Below are positions 1-6,997 of a stretch of DNA of 9,816 nucleotides, piece by piece. The notes beneath the pieces are model-generated. The model was not told the origin of the DNA. It made no database searches and worked only from the letters and a program-made list of their open reading frames with translations. Origin of the DNA: CAZUFB01 sp964619775 (GTDB lineage: Bacteria; Actinomycetota; Coriobacteriia; Coriobacteriales; UMGS124); assembly GCA_964619775.1 (NCBI GenBank), contig CAZUFB010000072.1, forward strand, positions 1-9,816. Reading direction: 5' to 3'. The stretch's first letter is position 1, and every line of letters starts with the position of its first letter. Both the position numbers and the translations under genes were made by a program.

Positions 1-61
1 GGCGCTCGGCGAGGCAGACGCCCGCGGCATCCTGGAAGCGTTCGGCTTCGAGATCAACTAG
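1..61 (+). CDS. C-terminal fragment of an unidentified gene (left edge)
   Basis: The frame is open from base 2 to a TAG stop at 59-61. It encodes the last 19 residues, ALGEADARGILEAFGFEIN. The start lies outside the window. The fragment is too short for me to assign a family. It converges on pth, and its stop codon is the first three bases of a repeat copy at 59-81. It is called coding because codon use (GC-ending codons) matches the neighbouring genes and the stop sits at the repeat in the same way as in four other genes here. A chance open frame cannot be excluded from 19 codons. Confidence 0.55.
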   Translation, partial: ALGEADARGILEAFGFEIN

Positions 62-81
62 GGCCGATCCGCGGAATTGCC
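59..81 (+). repeat. TAG-embedded dyad repeat, copy 1
   Basis: The stop codon TAG (59-61) is followed directly by GGCCGATCCGCGGAATTGCC (62-81). The core TCCGCGGA (68-75) is self-complementary and the outer GGC/GCC pair, giving an imperfect palindrome. The same right half, (G/A)(G/A)AATTGCC, recurs at 3436, 5419, 5499 and 6638 and, inverted, at 9011. All these sites are non-coding. Confidence 0.8.
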
Positions 82-105
82 GCCGAGATGCGCGGGGCCG
101 GGTGC

Positions 106-125
106 AACGTTGCGCAACGTTTTTT
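106..125 (+). terminator. Candidate rho-independent terminator of the left gene
   Basis: A perfect 16-bp palindrome, AACGTTGCGCAACGTT (106-121), can fold with a GCGC loop. It runs directly into a T tract (120-125) on the plus strand. This fits an intrinsic terminator for the gene ending at 61. The stem is short and AT-rich at its base, so it may be weak. As an unfolded palindrome it could also be a protein site. It is not a terminator for pth, because on the minus strand the A tract precedes the palindrome. Confidence 0.5.
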
Positions 126-137
126 CAGGCTGCCCTA
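118..137 (-). repeat. TAG-embedded repeat, degenerate copy at the pth stop
   Basis: Read on the minus strand from the pth stop codon, the sequence is TAGGGCAGCCTGAAAAAACG. It matches the copy at 8966-8985 (TAGGGCAGCCCGCAAAAATG) at 17 of 20 positions. It lacks the AATTGCC half. With copy 1 it forms an inverted pair spanning 59-137. Confidence 0.55.
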
Positions 138-746
138 GCGCTTGCCGGGATACCTCCGGGCGGCTTCGGTCATGCCCTCCTCCACCGCAACACGCGCCGC
201 AAGGGCCGCATCGGCCACGGTGACCTCGAATTCCTCGAGGTCGCGTCCGCGCAGCCGCTGCAGCACGAAGTCCGCCGGGGCCATGCGGCCCGGAGGCCGC
301 CCGATGCCCACGCGCACGCGGGGAAAGTCGCGCGTCCCCAGCTTGTCGCAGATCGAACGCAGGCCGTTGTGGCCCGCGTGGCCGCCGCCCACCTTGACGC
401 CCACCGTGCCGGCGGGCAGCTCGAGCTCGTCGTGCACCACGAGGATGCCGGCCGCCGGCACACGGTACTCGTCGGCGACCTTCTTGAGGGGGCCGCCCGA
501 GACGTTCATGTAGGCCGTGGGCTTCACGAGCACGAGCTTGCGCCCGCCGTCCAGCGGCACCTCGGCCACCAGCGCCCCGGGCTTGGTCTTCCAGTAGCGC
601 GCGCCCAGCTCGCCGGCAAGCGCGTCCACCGCCAAAAAACCGGCGTTGTGGCGCGTGTGCTCGTACTCGGAGCCCGGGTTGCCCAGGCCGCACACGATGC
701 CCACCGGCGCCGTCGAGGCGCCTGCATTGCCGCGCTGGTTAGCCAT
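135..746 (-). CDS. pth: Peptidyl-tRNA hydrolase (Pth)
   Basis: Pth is a cytosolic esterase that releases tRNA from peptidyl-tRNA dropped by stalled or aborting ribosomes. The 203-residue product has the full family signature: GLGNPG at 20-25, catalytic His33 in TRHNAGF, KPTAYMNVSG near 75-84 with Asn81, Asp106 in HDELELP, and GGGHAGHNG at 120-128 with Asn127. These match E. coli His20, Asn68, Asp93 and Asn114 with a 13-residue offset, which reflects a short N-terminal extension. I chose the ATG at 744-746. A TTG four codons upstream (758) would place the AAGGG of the prs end directly against the start, whereas the ATG has it about 12 bases away. The gene is last in the glmU-prs-pth cluster and starts 15 bases after prs. 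Length is normal for the family (about 185-205). Confidence 0.96.
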   Translation of the reverse strand: MANQRGNAGASTAPVGIVCGLGNPGSEYEHTRHNAGFLAVDALAGELGARYWKTKPGALVAEVPLDGGRKLVLVKPTAYMNVSGGPLKKVADEYRVPAAGILVVHDELELPAGTVGVKVGGGHAGHNGLRSICDKLGTRDFPRVRVGIGRPPGRMAPADFVLQRLRGRDLEEFEVTVADAALAARVAVEEGMTEAARRYPGKR

Positions 747-761
747 GGTCGCCCGCAACCC

Positions 762-1757
762 TTAGAACTCGGGGTTCACGCCGAGCATCGCGGAGACGCT
801 CGTCTCGTCGTAGACGTTCTGGATCGCCTTGGCAAACTCGTCGGCCAGCGACAGGATCTTGATCTTGCCGTCGCCGCCCAGCCGCTCGGCCGGCACCGGC
901 ACGGCATCGGTCACCGCGACCTCCTCGATGGGTGCCTCTGCCAGGCGCTCGTAGGCCCTGCCCGAGAACAGCCCGTGCGTGGCTCCCACGTAGATGGGGC
1001 CCGCGCCCATGGCCTTGAGCTCGCGGACGGCGCCGCACAGGGTGCCCGCCGTGTCGATCATGTCGTCGTTGATGATGCAGGTCTTGCCCTTGATGTCGCC
1101 CAGGATGCCCATGACCTCGGCCTCGTTGTGGGCCGAACGGCTCTTGTGGGCCACGGCCAGGTCGCAGCCCAGCATGTCGGCCAGGCGCTTGGAGGCCTTG
1201 GCGCGGCCCACGTCGGGGGACACGACCACGGTGTTGTCCATGTCGAAGCCCTTGGAGCCGTAGTACTCCACAAACAGCGGCAGCGCCGTGAGGTGGTTCA
1301 CCGGGATGTCGAAGAAACCCTGGATCTGACCCTGGTGAAGGTCGACCGTGACGATGCGGTCGATGCCGGCGGCCTCGTAGAGGTTGGCCACGAGGCGCGC
1401 GGTGATGGGCTCGCGGGGCTGGGCCTTGCGGTCCTGGCGGGCGTAGGCGTAGTGGGTGATGACGGCGGTCACCGAGCGGGCCGAGGCGCGCTTGGCGGCG
1501 TCGGCCATGACGAGGACCTCCATGAGCATGTCGTTGAGGTGCTCGCCCGAGACCGACTGGACGACGAACACGTCGCATCCGCGCACGCTCTCGGCATAGC
1601 GGGCGTAGATCTCGCCGTTGGCGAACTTCTCGAGCGTCAAGGCTCCGAGCTCGATGCCCAGCTTGGCGGCCACCGCCTCGGCGAAAGGGCGGTTGGACGA
1701 GCCCGAGAAGACTTTCATGCTCTTGTAGATCGTGTCCATCATGTTTGTCCCGGCCAT
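762..1757 (-). CDS. prs: Ribose-phosphate pyrophosphokinase (PRPP synthase)
   Basis: This enzyme makes 5-phosphoribosyl-1-diphosphate from ribose 5-phosphate and ATP, feeding purine, pyrimidine, NAD, His and Trp synthesis. The 331-residue protein is a class I Prs. It shows the ATP/flexible-loop segment YARQDRKAQPREPITARL (about 105-122), catalytic-region His141 in VDLHQGQIQGFFDIP, and the PRPP-binding loop DDMIDTAGT (231-239). The usual SPDxGG...RA segment reads SPDVGRAKASKRLA here, a mild divergence. The start at 1757 is chosen because AGAGGGG lies 8 bases upstream. The frame stays open to 1823, but those 22 residues have no family match that I can see. It is in a cluster with glmU (126-bp gap) and pth (15-bp gap) and is the only gene here ending in TAA. 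Confidence 0.96.
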   Translation of the reverse strand: MAGTNMMDTIYKSMKVFSGSSNRPFAEAVAAKLGIELGALTLEKFANGEIYARYAESVRGCDVFVVQSVSGEHLNDMLMEVLVMADAAKRASARSVTAVITHYAYARQDRKAQPREPITARLVANLYEAAGIDRIVTVDLHQGQIQGFFDIPVNHLTALPLFVEYYGSKGFDMDNTVVVSPDVGRAKASKRLADMLGCDLAVAHKSRSAHNEAEVMGILGDIKGKTCIINDDMIDTAGTLCGAVRELKAMGAGPIYVGATHGLFSGRAYERLAEAPIEEVAVTDAVPVPAERLGGDGKIKILSLADEFAKAIQNVYDETSVSAMLGVNPEF

Positions 1758-1827
1758 TGCGTGCGCCCCTCTCGACGTGGTGTTGCGGGTCTCTGCCCGT
1801 GCCCGGTGGTGCCCTGCCTGCAATGCT

Positions 1828-1859
1828 CGGGCGGGCCCGGTTTCGCCCGAACCCGCCCG
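1828..1859 (-). other. Hairpin in the glmU-prs spacer (prs leader)
   Basis: CGGGCGGG (1828-1835) is complementary to CCCGCCCG (1852-1859), with inner pairing possible between CGG (1838-1840) and CCG (1847-1849). In the minus-strand transcript this gives a very stable 8-bp GC stem about 70 bases upstream of the prs start. No U tract follows, so it does not look like an intrinsic terminator. It could be an RNA stability or processing element, or only a by-product of high GC content. Confidence 0.35.
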
Positions 1860-1883
1860 CTTGACGCCAAAACTCCCTGCTCC

Positions 1884-3281
<1,398 letters not shown>

Positions 3282-3421
3282 ACGCACAACCTTCCTTTGC
3301 CATGCGCGGGGCAAGGCGGCCCCGTCGGCAAAGGGCACCCGCATCCGCACGCTTGAACTTCACGGCCGCAGGCCCGCCGGGCGCCGTGTGCGGCCACCCG
3401 CCGTCGGGGCGGGCCTGCCCT

Positions 3422-3444
3422 GGGGCAGTCTCCGCGGAATTGCC
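3422..3444 (+). repeat. Dyad repeat, copy in the divergent region
   Basis: GGGGCAGTCTCCGCGGAATTGCC carries the same GGCAGTC left half and GCGGAATTGCC right half, here around a perfect TCCGCGGA core (3431-3438). The TAG position reads TGG, and no gene ends here. This is therefore the only good copy not placed at a gene 3' end. Confidence 0.75.
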
Positions 3445-3523
3445 GGGCGGGACGCGTAAAACCCGCATGCCTCTTGCAGCGTCGCCCTCCCGCGCCGCGC
3501 GCGTCAGTTCCGCAGGTTTCCCT

Positions 3524-3529
3524 AGTGTA
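3524..3529 (-). promoter_or_regulatory. Candidate -10 box for the glmU-prs-pth cluster
   Basis: The minus strand reads TACACT, the same -10 hexamer as the tRNA-Leu promoter at 6773-6778. No good -35 is visible 16-18 bases upstream. Transcription from here would give a leader of about 235 bases that includes the repeat at 3422-3444. Confidence 0.35.
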
Positions 3530-3605
3530 GCGCGCCCCTCCCTTCCGCGCATCCCCCGCAGGCGGACGGGAGGAACACGCAACGGGAACGGGCCCGCGCA
3601 AAGAA

Positions 3606-3637
3606 ACGGGCGTCGAGACCCGACCCGACAGGCCCGT
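3606..3637 (-). terminator. Strong hairpin with U-rich tail on the minus strand
   Basis: ACGGGCGTCG (3606-3615) pairs with CGAC (3626-3629) plus GCCCGT (3632-3637), separated by a two-base bulge, around a 10-base loop. On the minus strand the stem is followed by TTTCTTTG, which resembles an intrinsic terminator. It lies upstream of the candidate glmU -10. It could end a short leftward transcript or insulate glmU, or the U-rich tail could be chance. Confidence 0.3.
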
Positions 3638-3757
3638 GCAGTGGCGCAGGCGTTGAGGCCCTCCGCACCGTGCGGCGGCGCCCTGTGCAAGCTGCCGCAG
3701 GACGGTCGCCGGGCGGTGCGCCCCTCCCGTAATGGCTGTGTATTCGGACCTTGGCGG

Positions 3758-3786
3758 TTCGGTGAAAAGTCGGCGGCTAGTATGAT
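3758..3786 (+). promoter_or_regulatory. Candidate promoter of the divIC-like gene
   Basis: TATGAT (3781-3786) matches the -10 consensus at 5 of 6 bases. Seventeen bases upstream is only a poor -35 (TTCGGT, 3758-3763). Transcription would start near 3793, about 70 bases before the chosen ATG at 3863, and would make the in-frame ATGs at 3782/3785 unusable. Confidence 0.4.
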
Positions 3787-3862
3787 GGAGGATGCAACGC
3801 ACGCCGACCACGCGTGCGCGGCGCCCACCCGCATCGGACGGACGACAGAAGAAGCGCAGCGC

Positions 3863-5407
3863 ATGACCCAACTCCCTCGCCATAGCGGTTCCAGCTCCGG
3901 CACGGGTGCACACGGAGGGCCCGACCCCTACGGCGGCCCCTCGTTTGTGCCGAACCTGCCGTACGGGGGCGAGGTCGTGCTGTTCGACCCGTCGAACGAC
4001 ACCTCTCCCTACGCCGTCAAGCATAAAAAGAAGAAGGACCGCGCCACCAAGGCCAAACCGTCGGCCAAGGCGTCTGCCCGCGCGAAGGCCGCAGCCCGCG
4101 TCTACGAGCAGCACGACCCCTATGACGACGCCCTGGGCGACATCTCACTGGCGGACGGCCTCCCCAGAGGCGCCTCTCCCACAGTCGGCCGCCCGTTTGA
4201 AAACTATCCCGTCCCCACGGCGGTCACGCCCCCGCCCGCACGCGGCCGCTCGCTGCGCATCGTGACCGACGACCCCAGCGAGATCCGCCGCTACGCCGAG
4301 GCCCAGAGCCGCTCCGAGGCAAGCCGCACGAGGGCAGGGTCCCCACCCGCCGCCGCACCGCACGGTCCCCAAGAAGGAGGTGCCCCCGCCTCGGCCTCGG
4401 CGTTCCCGCCCGACCCCGCCCGCGGACGCAACGTCGGCGCGCCATCCCGCACCGCCCCCGCACAGCCGCAGCAGCCAACGAACGCGCCCGCACCGGCCCA
4501 TGCCGCCGAACCCGTGGCGTCGGAGCCCGGCACGCCCACCTGGTCGTCCTACGAGATCGACGACGACCTCGACCACCCGCGCCCCTCGGCCCGTCGCCGG
4601 GGCGCGCCGCACGCGGCGTCGGAGCCCATCGTCTTTGCCAACCAGACCGCACCTCGGCAACCGGCCGCCGAGGCCGCGCCGAACACCGGTACGCCCTCCT
4701 CGAACGCCACCGACGAGTCCGAGAACGAGAACGACGGCAAACCGCGCGCCCGCAGGCGACATGCCCGCACGCCCCGGTCAGACCAGGCCGGAGAAGGCGC
4801 GACCCACAAGAGCCCGGACAAGCATCGCCGCTCCGTCCGCAAGAAGAGCGCTGCGAAGCCTGCCCGCGCCGTGCGCCGCCGGCTCGACTCCGAGACCTTC
4901 TGGCGCCGGTCACTGGTCAGCGTCACCGCCGCCGCCGCGCTGTGCGCCACCATCGCGATGCTCTACCTTCCCGCACAGCAGCTCTACCTCAACATGCGCG
5001 AAAACGAGCGCCTCGTCGACGAGTTGGACCAGAACCTCGCACGCAACGAGCAGATACAGCAGCGCGTCGACGCCCTGCAGACGGCCGAGGGGGTCCAAGA
5101 CGAGGCGCGGCGCGTCTACGGCCTCATCATACCGGGGGACAACGCGGTCTCGATCGTCGGCGTCGACTACGAGGAATCGTCCACCACGATACCCGCCGAG
5201 ATTCCCCGCGGGTCGGGCCAGAACACCAACACCTGGGCCACCGACCTGCTCGACCGCGTGTTCGGCGTCACCAGCCTGGGCACCAGCACCGCCGAAGCGA
5301 CCGACGTCGCCACCGTCACCGAGCAGAGCGCCGAGGAGGACGAGACCGAGGAGACGGACGTCGACGCCGACATCGTCGCGCAGGGGGACGAAGCCGCCAG
5401 CTCCTAG
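3863..5407 (+). CDS. FtsB/DivIC-family septum formation initiator with long disordered N-terminus
   Basis: FtsB/DivIC proteins are single-span divisome proteins that work with FtsL and FtsQ/DivIB. Here residues 1-349 are cytoplasmic-type low-complexity sequence rich in Pro, Ala, Arg, Lys and Ser, with a basic stretch (KHKKKKDRATKAK) and a basic run before the membrane. A transmembrane helix follows (about 350-370, SLVSVTAAAALCATIAMLYL), then a coiled coil (about 376-410, RENERLVDELDQNLARNEQI), the family end motif DEARRVYGLIIPGDNAV (413-429), and an acidic tail ending in EEDETEETDVDADIVAQ. At 514 residues it is far longer than the usual 90-200. The ATG at 3863 has only a weak AGAAGAAG upstream; 3782 is the alternative. 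A ppx gene follows 151 bases later, as in actinobacterial eno-ftsB-ppx neighbourhoods. Family is fairly sure; FtsB versus DivIC naming is not. Confidence 0.85.
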   Translation: MTQLPRHSGSSSGTGAHGGPDPYGGPSFVPNLPYGGEVVLFDPSNDTSPYAVKHKKKKDRATKAKPSAKASARAKAAARVYEQHDPYDDALGDISLADGLPRGASPTVGRPFENYPVPTAVTPPPARGRSLRIVTDDPSEIRRYAEAQSRSEASRTRAGSPPAAAPHGPQEGGAPASASAFPPDPARGRNVGAPSRTAPAQPQQPTNAPAPAHAAEPVASEPGTPTWSSYEIDDDLDHPRPSARRRGAPHAASEPIVFANQTAPRQPAAEAAPNTGTPSSNATDESENENDGKPRARRRHARTPRSDQAGEGATHKSPDKHRRSVRKKSAAKPARAVRRRLDSETFWRRSLVSVTAAAALCATIAMLYLPAQQLYLNMRENERLVDELDQNLARNEQIQQRVDALQTAEGVQDEARRVYGLIIPGDNAVSIVGVDYEESSTTIPAEIPRGSGQNTNTWATDLLDRVFGVTSLGTSTAEATDVATVTEQSAEEDETEETDVDADIVAQGDEAASS

Positions 5408-5426
5408 AGCAGTCCGCAGAATTGCC
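5405..5426 (+). repeat. TAG-embedded dyad repeat at the divIC-like stop
   Basis: TAG (5405-5407) is the stop codon and runs into AGCAGTCCGCAGAATTGCC. Compared with the copy at 6624-6645, 20 of 22 positions agree. No T tract follows. Confidence 0.8.
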
Positions 5427-5486
5427 GAACGAGGAGTGCGGGGGCGCTGCTCGCAAGAGGCACGTGGGCCCGAGCGTCATGAAGCG

Positions 5487-5505
5487 CAACGCCGTGGGAA
5501 TTGCC
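5487..5505 (+). repeat. Degenerate dyad repeat copy upstream of ppx
   Basis: CAACGCCGTGGGAATTGCC retains the CCGnGG core and the GGAATTGCC right half, but the left half is diverged. It lies about 60 bases downstream of the better copy at 5405-5426 in the same orientation, and about 55 bases upstream of the ppx start. Confidence 0.4.
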
Positions 5506-5558
5506 CCAGACCCCCGTACGGGCGACCCCAACCACCCGCCCATGAAAGGACGCCCGCC

Positions 5559-6626
5559 ATGGCGAACCCGAAAGCGCACCCCGCGAGCCTTGCGGATCCC
5601 TCCATGCCCGCAGGCGGCGCCGACCTGGTTGCCGCCATCGACATCGGGACCGTCTCGACGCGCCTCGTCGTGGCGCGCACCCGCACCGACCGCGGCTTCG
5701 ACGTGCTCGAGCGCCAGGCGCGCATCACCGACCTCGGCGAGGGGGTCGACGCCTCGGGCCGCCTTGCCCCCGCGGCCGTGGTGCGCACCGTCGCGACCGT
5801 CGACGGCTACCTCGCCCGCATCCGCGCCCACCTCGCCGCCGGCGGCGAACCCCACGCCGTCGTGGCAGCCACCACCACGAGCGCGGCCCGCGACGCCGCC
5901 AACGCCGACGACCTGCTTGGACCCCTGCGCGCCTGCGGCCTTGCGCCCCAGGTCATCGCCGGGGACACCGAGGCGGCCCTCGCCCTGCTCGGCGTGACCG
6001 CCGACTTTCCCGACGACGTGCTCGTGGCCGATGTCGGAGGCGGGTCCACCGAGCTGACGGCCGGCCGGCGCGACGCCGACGGGTCTCTGCGCCAGAACGG
6101 CTGCGCCTCGTACAACGTGGGATGCCGCCGCGTGGCCGAGCGGTTCTTCGCCGACGGGCGCCCCGCGACCCCCGCGGCCGAGACGGCGGCCCGCGCCTTC
6201 GTGGCCTCCGTGCTCGCCCCGCACTTCGCCGGCGGTCGGAGCGCCCGCCTGCCCGCAACCCTCGTCTGCGTGGGGGGCACCGCGACCTCGCTCGTCGCCG
6301 TGGAGCACGCCCTTGTTCCCTACGACTCCTCTTTCGTGCACCTGCACCGCATGGGCCGCGACCAGGTGAGCGGCCTCGCCGCACGCCTGCTCGCCCTGTC
6401 GGCTGCAGAGCGTGCCGGCCTGCCCGGCCTACAGCCCAAGCGCGCCGGCGTCATCGCTGCGGGCGCGCTCATCCTCGACGAGCTCATGGGCCTGGGCGGC
6501 TGGTGCGCCTACACCGCCAGCGAGTCGGACTCCCTCATGGGCCTGCTCGCCTGCATCCGCGCCCGGCTCGACGGCCGACCGTCTCCCATCGGCGCCTGGG
6601 AACCGTCGCTTGCGACGGTGTGCTAG
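5559..6626 (+). CDS. ppx: Ppx/GppA-family exopolyphosphatase / pppGpp phosphohydrolase
   Basis: These ASKHA-fold phosphatases remove terminal phosphate from polyphosphate and/or convert pppGpp to ppGpp. The 355-residue protein has the family blocks in order: AAIDIGTVSTRLVVA (25-39, phosphate 1 loop), TTSAARDAAN (106-115), VIAGDTEAALALLG (132-145), ADVGGGSTEL (157-166, phosphate 2) and VGGTATSLVAVE (238-249). It ends soon after the second actin-like lobe, so it is the short two-lobe form without the C-terminal HD domain of E. coli Ppx. In VIAGDTEA the usual EE pair reads TE, with Glu138 kept. The ATG at 5559 has GAAAGGA 8 bases upstream. It follows the divIC-like gene and may be co-transcribed. 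Which substrate it prefers cannot be told from sequence. Confidence 0.92.
   Translation: MANPKAHPASLADPSMPAGGADLVAAIDIGTVSTRLVVARTRTDRGFDVLERQARITDLGEGVDASGRLAPAAVVRTVATVDGYLARIRAHLAAGGEPHAVVAATTTSAARDAANADDLLGPLRACGLAPQVIAGDTEAALALLGVTADFPDDVLVADVGGGSTELTAGRRDADGSLRQNGCASYNVGCRRVAERFFADGRPATPAAETAARAFVASVLAPHFAGGRSARLPATLVCVGGTATSLVAVEHALVPYDSSFVHLHRMGRDQVSGLAARLLALSAAERAGLPGLQPKRAGVIAAGALILDELMGLGGWCAYTASESDSLMGLLACIRARLDGRPSPIGAWEPSLATVC
6603..6618 (+). other. Hairpin at the 3' end of ppx
   Basis: CCGTCG (6603-6608) and CGACGG (6613-6618) form a perfect 6-bp stem with a CTTG tetraloop, ending 5 bases before the stop codon. No U tract follows; the repeat copy starts at the stop codon. It may help define the mRNA 3' end together with the repeat. 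Confidence 0.35.
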
Positions 6627-6645
6627 AACAATCCGCAGAATTGCC
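6624..6645 (+). repeat. TAG-embedded dyad repeat at the ppx stop
   Basis: The ppx stop TAG (6624-6626) runs directly into AACAATCCGCAGAATTGCC. It is the closest relative of the copy at 5405-5426. A short AT-rich stretch (about 6651-6675), unusual for this region, follows. Confidence 0.8.
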
Positions 6646-6668
6646 CCCGGCAACTCAAATAGTAAAAT
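6641..6668 (+). promoter_or_regulatory. Weak candidate promoter formed by the repeat and the AT-rich tract
   Basis: TTGCCC (6641-6646), the right end of the repeat, is 16 bases from TAAAAT (6663-6668), a 5 of 6 match to the -10 consensus. It would read toward tRNA-Leu. A better promoter lies at 6751-6778, so this may be incidental. Confidence 0.25.
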
Positions 6669-6750
6669 AATCTAACGAGCCGGCAGACGTGGCGGCGCCC
6701 GCTGCTCTACGGGTGTTTGCATAGGGTTTGCGCACGGGCGAGGTGTCGGC

Positions 6751-6778
6751 TGGACGGTGCGGTGCGGCATGGTACACT
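6751..6778 (+). promoter_or_regulatory. Promoter of tRNA-Leu
   Basis: TGGACG (-35, 6751-6756), a 16-base spacer ending in TGG (extended -10) and TACACT (-10, 6773-6778). Transcription would start near 6785, about 18 bases before the tRNA. The architecture is nearly the same as that upstream of tRNA-Gln at 9614-9641. Confidence 0.6.
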
Positions 6779-6802
6779 CGTGCGGTTTCCACATCGGCAC
6801 CA

Positions 6803-6886
6803 GGGAGCGTGGCGGAATGGCATACGCAGGTGACTTAAAATCTCCGGCCGCAAGGCTTGCGGGTTCGAGTCCCGCCGCTCCTACCA
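6803..6886 (+). tRNA. tRNA-Leu (anticodon UAA)
   Basis: An 84-base class II tRNA with encoded CCA (6884-6886). The acceptor is GGGAGCG (6803-6809) with CGCTCCT (6876-6882), first pair G-U. The anticodon loop is CTTAAAA, giving UAA. The long variable arm includes GCCGCAAGGC. The T arm is GCGGG-TTCGAGT-CCCGC (6859-6875). The anticodon stem GGTGA/TCTCC has one U-U mismatch. It stands alone, transcribed in the same direction as the genes on both sides. Confidence 0.95.
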
Positions 6887-6920
6887 TCGAAATTTCCGGC
6901 ACTCTTGTGCCACGACCGAC

Positions 6921-6958
6921 GCGTTTGCGTATACGATTGAAGTGTTTGCGTATACGAT
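6921..6958 (+). repeat. Two direct repeats, 21-bp period, upstream of the prenyl synthase
   Basis: GTTTGCGTATACGAT occurs perfectly at 6923-6937 and 6944-6958, and extended to 17 bases the copies agree at 16. Each contains the 8-bp palindrome CGTATACG. ACGCGT flanks the pair at 6919-6924 and 6960-6965. The 21-bp period puts both on the same DNA face, which suits a tandem operator. The pair ends 39 bases before the chosen ATG. The TATACG or TACGAT segments might also serve as -10 boxes. Confidence 0.7.
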
Positions 6959-6997
6959 GACGCGTACCGACCGCTTTTGCTAAGAACTGCGAGTACT

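Larger units (their letters stand above)
3282..3862. other. Divergent intergenic region, 581 bp, no convincing gene
   Basis: This is the control region between glmU (leftward) and the divIC-like gene (rightward). It holds a dyad repeat copy (3422-3444), a candidate leftward -10 (3524-3529), a strong hairpin (3606-3637) and a candidate rightward promoter (3758-3786). Open frames cross it on both strands, but none has a start with a ribosome-binding site plus recognisable protein sequence. In-frame ATGs at 3782 and 3785 could extend the divIC-like gene, but they overlap the predicted -10. Confidence 0.6.

Noticed and set aside
3302..3862. Upstream in-frame extension of the divIC-like gene, including ATGs at 3782 and 3785
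   Set aside because: The extension has no family-like sequence. The ATGs lie on the predicted -10 box and have no upstream ribosome-binding site.
4380..5558. Long upstream extension of the ppx frame, overlapping the divIC-like gene
   Set aside because: It is a Pro/Arg/Ser-rich frame shadow of the divIC-like gene. The ppx homology begins just after the ATG at 5559, which has a good ribosome-binding site.
5408..5558. Intrinsic terminator between the divIC-like gene and ppx
   Set aside because: No hairpin followed by a T tract is visible; only the repeat copies are present, so co-transcription remains possible.
5316..6347. 343-codon minus-strand open frame antisense to ppx
   Set aside because: Shadow frame opposite a gene with all Ppx/GppA motifs; no recognisable protein signature.
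6757..6960. Small open frames over the tRNA-Leu gene on both strands
   Set aside because: They are translations of the tRNA itself, a common spurious prediction.
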